A DNA stretch of 64,000 nt from Conyzicola nivalis (lineage in GTDB: Bacteria; Actinomycetota; Actinomycetes; Actinomycetales; Microbacteriaceae), in contig NZ_BMGB01000002.1 in assembly GCF_014639655.1 (NCBI RefSeq), positions 434,001 through 498,000 of the forward strand. Direction: 5' to 3'. This document shows, in pieces, positions 52,799 through 62,286 of the stretch. Position numbers and translations under genes: made by a program. The notes under the pieces are model-generated. The model was not told the origin of the DNA, searched no databases, and saw only the letters and a list, made by a program, of their open reading frames with translations. Numbering within the stretch: the first letter of the stretch is position 1; each line of letters starts with the position of its first letter.

Positions 52799-54094
52799 CT
52801 AGCCGACGATGTCGTCGACGCCCGCCTGATACTGCTCGCCCAGCTGCTTCTGCACGTCGGCCGGCGACTTGGTGTCGTTGACCAGCTCCTGCAGACCCGC
52901 GTTCAGCTCGTCGTAGAACGTCGCGGTGGGCCAGTCGGGGTAGAAGCCGATGCCGTCGCGCTCGGTGAGCGTGTTGAAGTTGGTGATCAGCTCGATGCTC
53001 TTCGGGTCGGTGATGTCCGCGACATCCGCCGCCACCGGGATTCCGCCGTTGTTGCCGATCATGGCCTGGATCTCGGGACGCATGGTGATGTCGATGAACT
53101 GCGCGGCGAGGTCCTTGTTCGCGGCGTTCTCCGGAACGACCCACATGTTGCCGGCCGATCCGGGCGCGAACTCGGCCTCGGGGAAGAGGAAGGTGCCCCA
53201 CTCGAAGCCGGTGGCCTCGGTCGTGAACCGGTTGTACCACCAGCTGCCCGAGAAGAAGATCGGGTAGGTGCCGTTGATGAACGCGGTTCCGGCGTCTTCA
53301 GCCTTCAGTCCGGTGGAGTCCTTGCTGATGTAGCCGGCGTCGGTCCAGTCCTTGATCGTCTCGGTGGCGTAGCTGACCTCTTCGCCCTCCCAGTCGATGT
53401 CGCCCTTGTAGAGCTGGTAGTCGTCGATCCATCCGCGGTCCGCCTTGGTCAGCGCGAGCTGGTACCAGAGCTGCCCGAGGGGGTATTCGGCGGCCGCCTC
53501 GGCGAGGGGCGTGACGCCCTTGTCGGCGAACGACTTCATCACGCTCTCGAGTTCGGCCAGTGTCGTCGGGACCTCGAGGCCGTTCTCGGCGAACATGTCC
53601 TTGTTGTAGTAGACCTCGACGAACTCGCCGTAGTTCGGCACACCGTAGAACGAGCCGTCGCCCATGATGCCCTTGTCGTCGTAGCGGGCGGTCGTCTGCA
53701 GAGAGGGCGCGAGCTTGTCGGCCCAGCCGTACTCGTCGTAGGCGTCGTCGAGGCTGGAGAGCAGGCCCTGGCTGGCGAGCAGGCCCGCCGTGGCGTTGCC
53801 CTTGTTGTACTCGAGGATGTCCGGCGCCTCGTTGGAGTTGAGGACCTGGCTGGCGGTCGAGCGTATCTGCTCGAAGCTCTTCTCCTCGAAGTCGACGGTG
53901 GCGCCGGTCTCCTCTTCGAATACCTTGATCGCCTCCTCCCACGCGATGCCCATGGCGCTCGTGTCGCTTTCGAAGTGCCAGAGGGTGAGGGTGTTGTCAT
54001 CGGATTCGGAACCGCCGCCGGAACATCCGGCGAGCACGATGGCGCTGACGGCGAATGCGGCGATTGCGGCCGCGTGCCTGGTGTTCTTTTTCAC
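52799..54094 (-). CDS. Sugar ABC transporter substrate-binding lipoprotein
   Basis: This is a 431-residue SBP_bac_1 receptor with a signal peptide ending in LAGC (Cys24) and a Ser/Gly/Asp linker. The mature protein begins TLTLWHFESDTSAMGIAWEE, with ATVDFEEKSFEQIRSTASQ and AEDAGTAFINGTYPIFFSGS typical of oligosaccharide receptors. It should bind the xyloside substrate at the cell surface. The LacI-type operator 62 bases upstream of its start marks it as the first gene of the minus-strand operon. Confidence 0.95.
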   Translation of the reverse strand: MKKNTRHAAAIAAFAVSAIVLAGCSGGGSESDDNTLTLWHFESDTSAMGIAWEEAIKVFEEETGATVDFEEKSFEQIRSTASQVLNSNEAPDILEYNKGNATAGLLASQGLLSSLDDAYDEYGWADKLAPSLQTTARYDDKGIMGDGSFYGVPNYGEFVEVYYNKDMFAENGLEVPTTLAELESVMKSFADKGVTPLAEAAAEYPLGQLWYQLALTKADRGWIDDYQLYKGDIDWEGEEVSYATETIKDWTDAGYISKDSTGLKAEDAGTAFINGTYPIFFSGSWWYNRFTTEATGFEWGTFLFPEAEFAPGSAGNMWVVPENAANKDLAAQFIDITMRPEIQAMIGNNGGIPVAADVADITDPKSIELITNFNTLTERDGIGFYPDWPTATFYDELNAGLQELVNDTKSPADVQKQLGEQYQAGVDDIVG

Positions 54095-54155
54095 TGTTTG
54101 CTACTTCCTTGTAGAGCCGGCCGGTCGGCCGAGATTGAAGAACTGCTGCTGTTGG

Positions 54156-54169
54156 TCGAAACGTTTCGA
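54156..54169. promoter_or_regulatory. LacI-family operator of the xyloside operon
   Basis: TCGAAACGTTTCGA is a perfect 14-base palindrome with the central CG typical of LacI-family sites, 62 bases upstream of the binding-protein start. A near copy stands before lacI at 55233. Confidence 0.9.
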
Positions 54170-54205
54170 TTGAAGGGGAGAGTCTGTCCTTTCCTGGTGC
54201 TGTGG

Positions 54206-55219
54206 TTAGACCCGCTGGCGGGCGGCGGTCGAGCCGTGCTCGACCAGGGTGGGAGGGAGAAGTTCGACACGCGGCTCGACGCCGGTGGAGAGCTGCTCCA
54301 TCAGGAGCGCGACGGCGCGACCGCAGGTGTCGCTCGCGGGGAGCGGGATCACGTCGAGGGGCGGGTTCAGGTGGACGGTGTCGAAGCTGGAGCAGGCGGA
54401 GATCACCGACATGTCGGCGGGTATCCGGATGCCACGCTGGTCGAGTACCTCGAGCACCATCGACTGCACGGGTTCGTTGCAGTGCAGAATCAGGCCGGTC
54501 ATCGCCGGCAGTTCGGCCGCCAGCTCGTCGACGGCCGCGCGGACGCTCGCGGTGTTCTCACGCGAGGGCACGAACGCGGCATCGATGCCCAGGCGCAGGG
54601 CCTCGGCCTCGAACGCCGCGCGGAACCGGTGCGGGAAGTTCGACCCGCGCTCGTAGATCAGCGGGTCCTGGCCGACGAGGCCGATTTGCGTGTGCCCCTG
54701 GGCCGCCAGCGTCTGCACGCTGAGTTCTGCCGCGCGCTCGAAGTCGAGGTCGACGCAGACCAGCTCGTCGGTGACCCGCGGAACGCCGACGAGCGCCGTC
54801 GGCACGTTGAGCGTGCGCACGAGCTCGATGCGCTCGTCGTCCTGTGACACGTCGAGCAGGATGATCCCGTCGACGAGCGCCGAACTGGCCACCCGGCGCA
54901 GACCGCTGGTCGCGTCATCCTGAGTCAAGAGCACCACGTCGTAGTCGAACGTGCGTGCGGCATTGATGACCGCGAGGACGAATGCCATGTGGGCCGGGCC
55001 GTGCGATCCGGCGTGCAGGGGAGCGCTCAGGGCGAGCAGGTTCGTGCGCGTTCCCTTGAGCATGCGCGCGCCGGCATTGGGCCGGTAGTCGAGGGCGAGA
55101 ACGGCCTCTTCGACCCGGCGACGGGTGGTGGCGGCGATCGAACGCTTGCCGCTGATGGCGTACGAGACGGTGCTGATGGAGACACCCGCCGCGCGAGCGA
55201 CGTCGTGAATGTTGGCCAT
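54206..55219 (-). CDS. LacI family transcriptional regulator of the xyloside operon
   Basis: This is a 337-residue LacI-type repressor. The helix-turn-helix is NIHDVARAAGVSISTVSYAISG (about residues 3-23) and the hinge helix NAGARMLKG; a periplasmic-binding-like effector domain follows (GIILLDVSQDD, TALVGVPRV, LVGQDPLIYERG, VISACSSFDTVHLNPPL). It reads the inducing sugar and represses the transport and glycosidase genes. The ATG at 55219 is chosen because the HTH starts at residue 3, as is normal. An operator lies 13 bases upstream, so it is likely self-regulated. Confidence 0.94.
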   Translation of the reverse strand: MANIHDVARAAGVSISTVSYAISGKRSIAATTRRRVEEAVLALDYRPNAGARMLKGTRTNLLALSAPLHAGSHGPAHMAFVLAVINAARTFDYDVVLLTQDDATSGLRRVASSALVDGIILLDVSQDDERIELVRTLNVPTALVGVPRVTDELVCVDLDFERAAELSVQTLAAQGHTQIGLVGQDPLIYERGSNFPHRFRAAFEAEALRLGIDAAFVPSRENTASVRAAVDELAAELPAMTGLILHCNEPVQSMVLEVLDQRGIRIPADMSVISACSSFDTVHLNPPLDVIPLPASDTCGRAVALLMEQLSTGVEPRVELLPPTLVEHGSTAARQRV

Positions 55220-55232
55220 CGTGACTCCATCG

Positions 55233-55246
55233 TCTAAACGTTTCGA
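55233..55246. promoter_or_regulatory. LacI-family operator upstream of lacI
   Basis: TCTAAACGTTTCGA matches 13 of 14 bases of the palindrome at 54156 and continues as TTGA, as that site does. It lies in the lacI leader and probably mediates autorepression. Confidence 0.85.
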
Positions 55247-55347
55247 TTGAACTGATAGGAGGCTAAACGGTGCCGGCTCGATTGCGCAAGGTTTTTGTGG
55301 CACATGACAACAAATTGGGTTCGCGGTGGCGGGTGTCGGGCCTCGAT

Positions 55348-55397
55348 AGTGCACTTGTGGCGAATAAGCGGGCCGCACCACCCGCCACAAGTGCACT
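55348..55397. repeat. Inverted repeat with AGTGCACTTGTGGCG arms (left of endonuclease-like gene)
   Basis: Perfect 15-base arms (55348-55362 and 55383-55397) enclose 20 bases. The arm shares TTGTGGCG with the element at 56417 and AGTGCACTTGTGG with 43015. It precedes the DUF559-like gene by 60 bases. Confidence 0.88.
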
Positions 55398-55456
55398 CCT
55401 AACTCGGCCTGTGGAGAGTGGACGCGCGCCGCGGGTATGACGGACAGACTGGGCGG

Positions 55457-56389
55457 ATGTCACGGCGTGAGCCCCTCCCCGAAGAGTTGCCCGGTGACTT
55501 CTCTGTGCGTCAGGCTCGCGCGTCGGGCGTCCCGCGAAGCCGACTGCGCGCATCCGATCTCGACGCCGTCTTCCGGGGGTCGCGGTCCGTGCGCACCGAG
55601 CAACGCGAGTCCGCTGCGCTCACGGGTACGCAGCACTTCGAGCGGCTGCACGCCCAGTTCGTCGCCCGCTGTCGCGCCTACCTGCCGGTGGCGCCGCCCG
55701 ACTTTCGGTTCGGATTCATCACCGCCGCGCGCCTGTACCGTGTCCCCCTGCCGCCGAGGCTGCAGGGGCGACTGTTGCTCGACGTGTTCGTGGCGGATAG
55801 CAGGTTCCCGCCGCGGATGAAGGGTGTCACGGGACACCGCACCCGAGCGCTGCCTCCGCTCGATATGCACGACGGTCTGCCTGTGTTCCCTCCCGAACTC
55901 GTCTGGCTGAGCCTCGCGCCGACTCTCACGCTCGACGAGCTGATCATCGCGGGTGATCACCTGGTGCGTCGAAAGGCCCCGCTGTCTTCGCTGGACGAGC
56001 TGCGTCTCGCAGTCGGCGAGCACGTCGGCAAGCCGGGTGCGCTTCGGGCTCGCGACGCGGTCGAGCAGGTCCGGCCGGGAACTGATTCGCCCACGGAGTC
56101 GGAGATGCGACTCGTGATCGTCCGCGCGGGGTTGCCCGAGCCGGTGGTCGGCTACACGGTGTACGACGCGAACGGGCACTGGGTCGGCACGCCCGATCTG
56201 GCATTCGTGAAGGCGCGCGTCGCACTCGACTACGAGGGCGAGGTGCACCGAACCGACGATCGGACCTTCCAGGGCGACATCGAGCGGCGCGAGATGTTCG
56301 CCGACGCCGGCTGGCGCCACATCCGCGTCACGAAAGACCACCTGCGCGCGCCCGATCGACTGATCGCGCGGGTAGCGCCACTGCTCTAA
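55457..56389 (+). CDS. DUF559/endonuclease-fold protein with AbiEi-like N-terminal part
   Basis: This is a 310-residue protein. The N-terminal third (FSVRQARASGVPRSRLRASDL...VFRGSRSV) resembles the winged-helix start of AbiEi-type and DUF559 actinobacterial proteins. The last 90 residues look like a Vsr/DUF559 PD-(D/E)xK nuclease fold: TPDLAF, VALDYEGEVHR, RREMFADAGWRHIRVTKDHL. Asp/Glu in PDLAF and DYEGE would be the metal ligands. Its biological role is unknown. Such genes are common and variable in actinobacteria. It lies between two palindromic repeats of one family and has no co-directional neighbours. Confidence 0.8.
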   Translation: MSRREPLPEELPGDFSVRQARASGVPRSRLRASDLDAVFRGSRSVRTEQRESAALTGTQHFERLHAQFVARCRAYLPVAPPDFRFGFITAARLYRVPLPPRLQGRLLLDVFVADSRFPPRMKGVTGHRTRALPPLDMHDGLPVFPPELVWLSLAPTLTLDELIIAGDHLVRRKAPLSSLDELRLAVGEHVGKPGALRARDAVEQVRPGTDSPTESEMRLVIVRAGLPEPVVGYTVYDANGHWVGTPDLAFVKARVALDYEGEVHRTDDRTFQGDIERREMFADAGWRHIRVTKDHLRAPDRLIARVAPLL

Positions 56390-56416
56390 GCACGTCGGCA
56401 CCGCCGCGAAGGGGCG

Positions 56417-56470
56417 GTGGTGCAGTTGTGGCGCGTGCGCGCATGCTCCCACTCGCCACAACTGGACTAC
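56417..56470. repeat. Inverted repeat with TGCAGTTGTGGCG-type arms (right of endonuclease-like gene)
   Basis: GTGGTGCAGTTGTGGCG (56417-56433) and CGCCACAACTGGACTAC (56454-56470) pair with two mismatches around a 20-base loop. It lies 27 bases past the DUF559-like stop. Arm core and loop length match the element at 55348. Confidence 0.85.
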
Positions 56471-56476
56471 CGCGGC

Positions 56477-56989
56477 CTAGGGGAGCGTGAGCAGGGTGGC
56501 GGCGCCGAGCGAGAGGGTGCCCGAGGTCAGCGGTTCGCACCGCATGCCGCCTCGCCCGCGCATCGCCGCGAAGGCGCCGGGCGCCAGCACCACGTCCATC
56601 CAGGCGCAGGGGTTGGCGGGCCGGTTCGCCTGGAACTCGAGCGGTCCGTGGCCCGAATCGAGGCTGAACCGCACCCCGCGGAGTTCGTCGACCGGAAAGC
56701 CGCGCAGCATGATGTTCCGGCGTGGGCCCGCGGCATCCGGGATCTCGGCGAGAGAAAGCGAGGACGCGACGTGCTCGAGCGACTCCATCGCCATGAGGGT
56801 GACGGATGCTGCGCGGTGCGCGGGTTTGGCGTAGAAGCGGTCGCCGACCACCCCGAGACCGGCGCGGATCTCGATCGACGGCGGCGTTTCGGGGCCGGCG
56901 GCGGGGAGTGGGCCGTCGGAGGGGCGTCCGGCATATCGGGAGTGCGGCGCGGCCAGCAGCAGCTCGATGGAGACGGCAAACGAGCGCAT
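56477..56989 (-). CDS. MOSC domain protein
   Basis: This is a 170-residue stand-alone MOSC domain. LGVVGDRFY, ASVTLMAMESLEHVA, RRNIMLRGFPVDELRGVRF and RPANPCAWMDVV (with the conserved Cys) are family features. MOSC proteins bind sulfur carried by a conserved Cys and often act with molybdenum cofactor; some reduce N-hydroxylated compounds. Two Mo enzymes of the SUOX family occur elsewhere in the window, so it could serve such a role. It is divergent from the ABC-F gene. Confidence 0.9.
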   Translation of the reverse strand: MRSFAVSIELLLAAPHSRYAGRPSDGPLPAAGPETPPSIEIRAGLGVVGDRFYAKPAHRAASVTLMAMESLEHVASSLSLAEIPDAAGPRRNIMLRGFPVDELRGVRFSLDSGHGPLEFQANRPANPCAWMDVVLAPGAFAAMRGRGGMRCEPLTSGTLSLGAATLLTLP

Positions 56990-57027
56990 ACAGAGAGGCT
57001 ACGGCGTAGCACGATAAACTAGGTCGA

Positions 57028-58830
<1,803 letters not shown>

Positions 58831-58871
58831 CGCGGTTCCGTCACTGCACGTACACCCCCCGGTAGCCGTGC

Positions 58872-58925
58872 GCTTCCCCCCGCGTCACCTGGGCGCGAGA
58901 ACCTGTGTGTTCACTAGGGGGAAGC
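58872..58925. promoter_or_regulatory. Inverted repeat in the leader of the kinase operon
   Basis: GCTTCCCCC (58872-58880) and GGGGGAAGC (58917-58925) are exact inverses 36 bases apart in the 149-base gap between the ABC-F gene and the unknown gene before the kinase. It may be an operator pair or an mRNA structure; no known motif is matched. Confidence 0.45.
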
Positions 58926-58979
58926 TGTCAGTGGCGGGTAGCCGCGGACACGCCCCACGCATCGGTCAAGGGGGCCACG

Positions 58980-59504
58980 GTGGCTGCGTTGCCGAGTCTC
59001 GTCTTCCTCGCGTTCACGTCGACGCGGGACCAGAAGTACCGCGGATGGGCGTCGTTCCGTGACTCCGTCGGTGCGGGGCGGCCCCTCGGCGAGACGGTTC
59101 CGGTGGCCGCGCCCCGGCGTCCGGCGGATCACGGCTTCGTCGAACTGTCCAGCGTCGGTATCTGGCGCCTGCTCGCGTCGAACAACCGTGAGCTTGCTCG
59201 CAGCTGGGTCGCCTACCCGAGCTACGCGGCCGCCCGCGACGACGTGTCCCGGCTGCAGGCTGCCGTCGATTCGCTCGTCGTCACCGTGGTGCGCGGAGAG
59301 TCGGCCAGCCAGTACGGCTGGCTCGCGACGCTCGACGGCGAACCGGTGATCTCGTCGGGCCGCTGGTTCGGAGCGTCGTCGACGAGCATGCACTCCGCTC
59401 TCACGACCCTCGCCGACTTCGCGCTCGCGACAATCTCCGAAGCCCCCGCACGCCCCGCGGACCGGAGGGTTCGGGCGCTCAGCGACGCGGGCGCTCCGTG
59501 GTAG
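58980..59504 (+). CDS. Uncharacterised small protein coupled to the PASTA kinase
   Basis: This protein has 174 residues from a GTG at 58980, which is preceded by AAGGGGG; the open frame begins 25 codons earlier without a good ribosome site. There are no membrane helices. A central YPSYAAARDDVSRLQAAVDSL with a following beta hairpin (YGWLATLDGEPVISSGRWF) suggests a small alpha/beta fold, faintly like YegP-type domains. The stop overlaps the GTG of the kinase gene, so it may be a kinase partner or substrate. No firm family. Confidence 0.7.
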   Translation: MAALPSLVFLAFTSTRDQKYRGWASFRDSVGAGRPLGETVPVAAPRRPADHGFVELSSVGIWRLLASNNRELARSWVAYPSYAAARDDVSRLQAAVDSLVVTVVRGESASQYGWLATLDGEPVISSGRWFGASSTSMHSALTTLADFALATISEAPARPADRRVRALSDAGAPW

Positions 59505-61186
59505 CCGACGGGCTCATCTCGGGCCGGTTCCGCCTCGCCGAGCTGCTCGGCACGGGCGGCTCCGCCTCGGTGTTCGCGGCCGTCGACACCCGCGACGACA
59601 CCTCGGTGGCGCTCAAGATCCTGCACCCGCACCTCTCGTCCGACGATGCGGCACGGCAGGCGCTGTTCGCCGAGGCGCGCGCCGCCGAGAGCCTCAAGCA
59701 CCCGAACATCGTGGGTGTGCTCGACGTCGGCGTGCACGACGATTCGCTGGCCTGGATCGCGCTCGAGCTGGTCACCGGCGTCAGCCTCGGCGAGTACCTC
59801 GACGAGCGTGGGCCGCTCGGTGCCGCCGACGCGCTGACGGTGGTCCGCGGCATCCTGCTCGCCCTCGGCGCAGCGCACGACAGCGGACTCATCCATCGCG
59901 ACGTCTCTCCGGCGAACGTGATGATCTCGGTCTCGCCCGATCGGGGAATCGAGGTGGCCGATGTTCGCCTCGTCGACTTCGGGCTGGCGGATGCCGCGGG
60001 TCGGCCCGCGCTGTCGGCCGGCGGAAACGGGGGCCCGGCCGGCGTCGTCGGCAACGCGAACTATCTCTCGCCCGAGCAGGCCGAGGGGCGCGAGATCGAC
60101 GCGCGCGGGGACCTCTACCAGGTCGGTGCCGTGCTCTATTTCGCGCTCACCGGAACGCCGCCATTCGAGCGCGCCACGATCGTCGAGACGATGCGCGCAC
60201 ACGTGTCGACCCCGCCGCCGGTGCCGTCGGTGGGGCGTGCGGGTGTGCCCCGCGGTGTCGACCGACTCGTCGTGAAGGCGATGCTCAAACACCCGGAGGC
60301 GCGATTCCAGTCGGCGCGCGAGATGCTCGCCGCCATCGATGCGCTGACCCCCGCCGCGGCTGCGGACTCGCGGACGCTGCTGCTCGCCGCCCCCACCGAA
60401 GCCGGGCGCATCTACACCACCCGAATGCTCACCGCCCGGCCGCCCGCGAGCCGTCCGACACCCGTGCGCGCGCCCCTGGCGCCCGTGGTTCCCGTGCCCC
60501 CGGTACCGCCGACGCCCACACCCGAGGGGCGCTCGCCTGCCTGGGCCATTCTCGGCGCACTCGTCGTGATCGTCGGGGCCATCGCCTGGATCCTCTCCGC
60601 GACCGCCGTGACCCCGCCGCGCGCCTTGGACGCGGCCGACGCCGCAACGCTGCCCACCCCGAGCGTGACCGCCGTCAGCCCGACCCCGACCGCCCCTGCT
60701 CAGCAACCCGTCGCGGCGACCGTAGCGGTCCCGGATGTCACGGGCGGCACCGTCGCCGCGGCGGGCGCCCGGCTGGCCGGCGTAGCGCTCACACTCGGCT
60801 CGATCGCGGAGGAGTCCTCGACCGCCCCCGCCGGCACCGTGCTGAGAACCTCGCCCGAGCCGGCCAGCGCGCAGAATCCCGGCACGGCCGTGAACCTCGT
60901 GGTGGCGAGCGGGTTCAACGCGGTGCCCTCCACCGTCGGCCTCACGCGGGACGCGGCGATAGCCGCGGTCCAGGCCGCCGGCTTCACGGCGCAGTTCGTG
61001 GTCGAGACCGACACGGCGACCCCGCGCGGCAACGTCCTGCGCAGCGAACCGGGGGAGGCGACATCCCTCGAACTCGGGCGCCCGGTGACGATCGTCGTCG
61101 CCACTTCGCCGGCGCCGATCGCGACGCCCTCGGCGGCGCCGACGCCCGTTCCGACGAGCACGACGGCGCCTCCGACGGGCGGATAG
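59498..61186 (+). CDS. Ser/Thr protein kinase with PASTA domains (PknB-like)
   Basis: This is a 562-residue membrane kinase. The ATP-binding Lys40 lies in SVALKIL, the catalytic Asp135 in HRDVSPANVM and DFG at Asp160. GNANYLSPEQAEG is the activation segment. A Pro-rich juxtamembrane stretch and one helix (about residues 348-370) follow, then two PASTA-like repeats (PDVTGGTVAAAGARL and STVGLTRDAAIAAVQAAG) and a Pro/Thr tail. PASTA domains usually sense muropeptides or lipid II, so it should tune cell-wall growth. The start is GTG at 59498 inside the upstream gene. It precedes the pst operon but has its own stop 119 bases away. Confidence 0.94.
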   Translation: MVADGLISGRFRLAELLGTGGSASVFAAVDTRDDTSVALKILHPHLSSDDAARQALFAEARAAESLKHPNIVGVLDVGVHDDSLAWIALELVTGVSLGEYLDERGPLGAADALTVVRGILLALGAAHDSGLIHRDVSPANVMISVSPDRGIEVADVRLVDFGLADAAGRPALSAGGNGGPAGVVGNANYLSPEQAEGREIDARGDLYQVGAVLYFALTGTPPFERATIVETMRAHVSTPPPVPSVGRAGVPRGVDRLVVKAMLKHPEARFQSAREMLAAIDALTPAAAADSRTLLLAAPTEAGRIYTTRMLTARPPASRPTPVRAPLAPVVPVPPVPPTPTPEGRSPAWAILGALVVIVGAIAWILSATAVTPPRALDAADAATLPTPSVTAVSPTPTAPAQQPVAATVAVPDVTGGTVAAAGARLAGVALTLGSIAEESSTAPAGTVLRTSPEPASAQNPGTAVNLVVASGFNAVPSTVGLTRDAAIAAVQAAGFTAQFVVETDTATPRGNVLRSEPGEATSLELGRPVTIVVATSPAPIATPSAAPTPVPTSTTAPPTGG

Positions 61187-61305
61187 TCGTTGTTGCGTGC
61201 GCGGTCACCGCTCCTTCACGCGCCGCGCCCCAACCGTTCACCCGGCACCGTGACGATCAACTCCGTGGTCGACAGCCCCCTCGTGGCGCGCCCGGAAAGG
61301 GCGTT

Positions 61306-62286
61306 GTGACCGCGATAACCGAACGGCGTTCCCTCGCCTCGAAGCCGTCAAGATCCGACTCGATCTTCAAGACGGTGACATTCACCGCCGGAGCCACGAC
61401 CGTGGGCATCATGCTCGCCGTCGGTCTGTTCCTGTCGCTGCGCGCGGGAGACGCCCTGAGCGTCGCCGGACCGTCGTTCCTCGTCGAGCAGGAGTGGTCG
61501 CCCGAGACGCGCGTCTTCGGCATCGGTGCGATCCTGTTCGGCACGTTCACCATCGCGATCATCGCGATGTGCGTCGCCATCCCCCTCGCGCTCGGCACCG
61601 CGCTGCTCATCTCCGAGGTCGTCGGCGGCCAGCTGCGCGGCTTCCTCGTCTCGCTCGTCGACCTCATGGCCGCCGTCCCTAGCGTCGTCTACGGGCTCTG
61701 GGGGCTGTTCTTCCTGCAGGCGAACGTCATCCCCGTCTCCGCCTGGATCTCCACGTACTTCTCCTGGATCCCGATTTTCCGGGTTTCGGATGCCTCGGGC
61801 GACGTTCTCACGGAGGCCAGCGCCTTCACCTCCTCGGCCTTCATAGCGGGGATCGTCGTCGGCCTCATGGTGGTTCCCACCCAGACGTCGATCATGCGCG
61901 AGGCCTTCTCGCAGGCGCCGGTCGGCGAGCGCGAGGCCGCGTTGGCACTGGGCTCGACCCGCTGGGGCATGATCCGCACGGTCGTGCTGCCGTTCGGCCG
62001 CGGCGGCATCATCGGCGGCACGATGCTCGGCCTGGGCCGCGCGCTCGGCGAGACCATCGCGGTCTACATGATCATCTCGCCGATCTTCACGATCAACTGG
62101 GAGGTGCTGAAGACCGGCACGAACTCGGTCTCGGCGCTCATCGCCCTGCGCTACGGCGAGGCCAGCGAGTTCGGCCTGTCGGCGCTCATGGCCGCGGGGC
62201 TTGTGCTCTTCATCATCACCCTCATCGTCAACTTCACCGCGTCGTCGATCGTGGCGCGTTCGCGCTCGGGAGCAGAGACCAGCTGA
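61306..62286 (+). CDS. pstC: Phosphate ABC transporter permease PstC
   Basis: This is a 326-residue PstC permease with six helices. LVDLMAAVPSVVYGLWGLFFL, EAFSQAPVGEREAALALGSTRWGMIRTVVLP (the EAA loop) and GRALGETIAVYMIIS are hallmark segments. The start is GTG at 61306 with GGAAAGG upstream. It shares one base with pstA. It takes up inorganic phosphate under limitation; I see no clear PHO box upstream. Confidence 0.96.
   Translation: MTAITERRSLASKPSRSDSIFKTVTFTAGATTVGIMLAVGLFLSLRAGDALSVAGPSFLVEQEWSPETRVFGIGAILFGTFTIAIIAMCVAIPLALGTALLISEVVGGQLRGFLVSLVDLMAAVPSVVYGLWGLFFLQANVIPVSAWISTYFSWIPIFRVSDASGDVLTEASAFTSSAFIAGIVVGLMVVPTQTSIMREAFSQAPVGEREAALALGSTRWGMIRTVVLPFGRGGIIGGTMLGLGRALGETIAVYMIISPIFTINWEVLKTGTNSVSALIALRYGEASEFGLSALMAAGLVLFIITLIVNFTASSIVARSRSGAETS

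Noticed and set aside
55348-55397. Part of a CRISPR array
   Set aside because: There is a single inverted repeat here, with no regularly spaced direct repeats and no cas genes.
61187-61305. PHO box upstream of pstC
   Set aside because: No pair of direct repeats resembling a PhoP/PhoB site could be read in the 119 bases.
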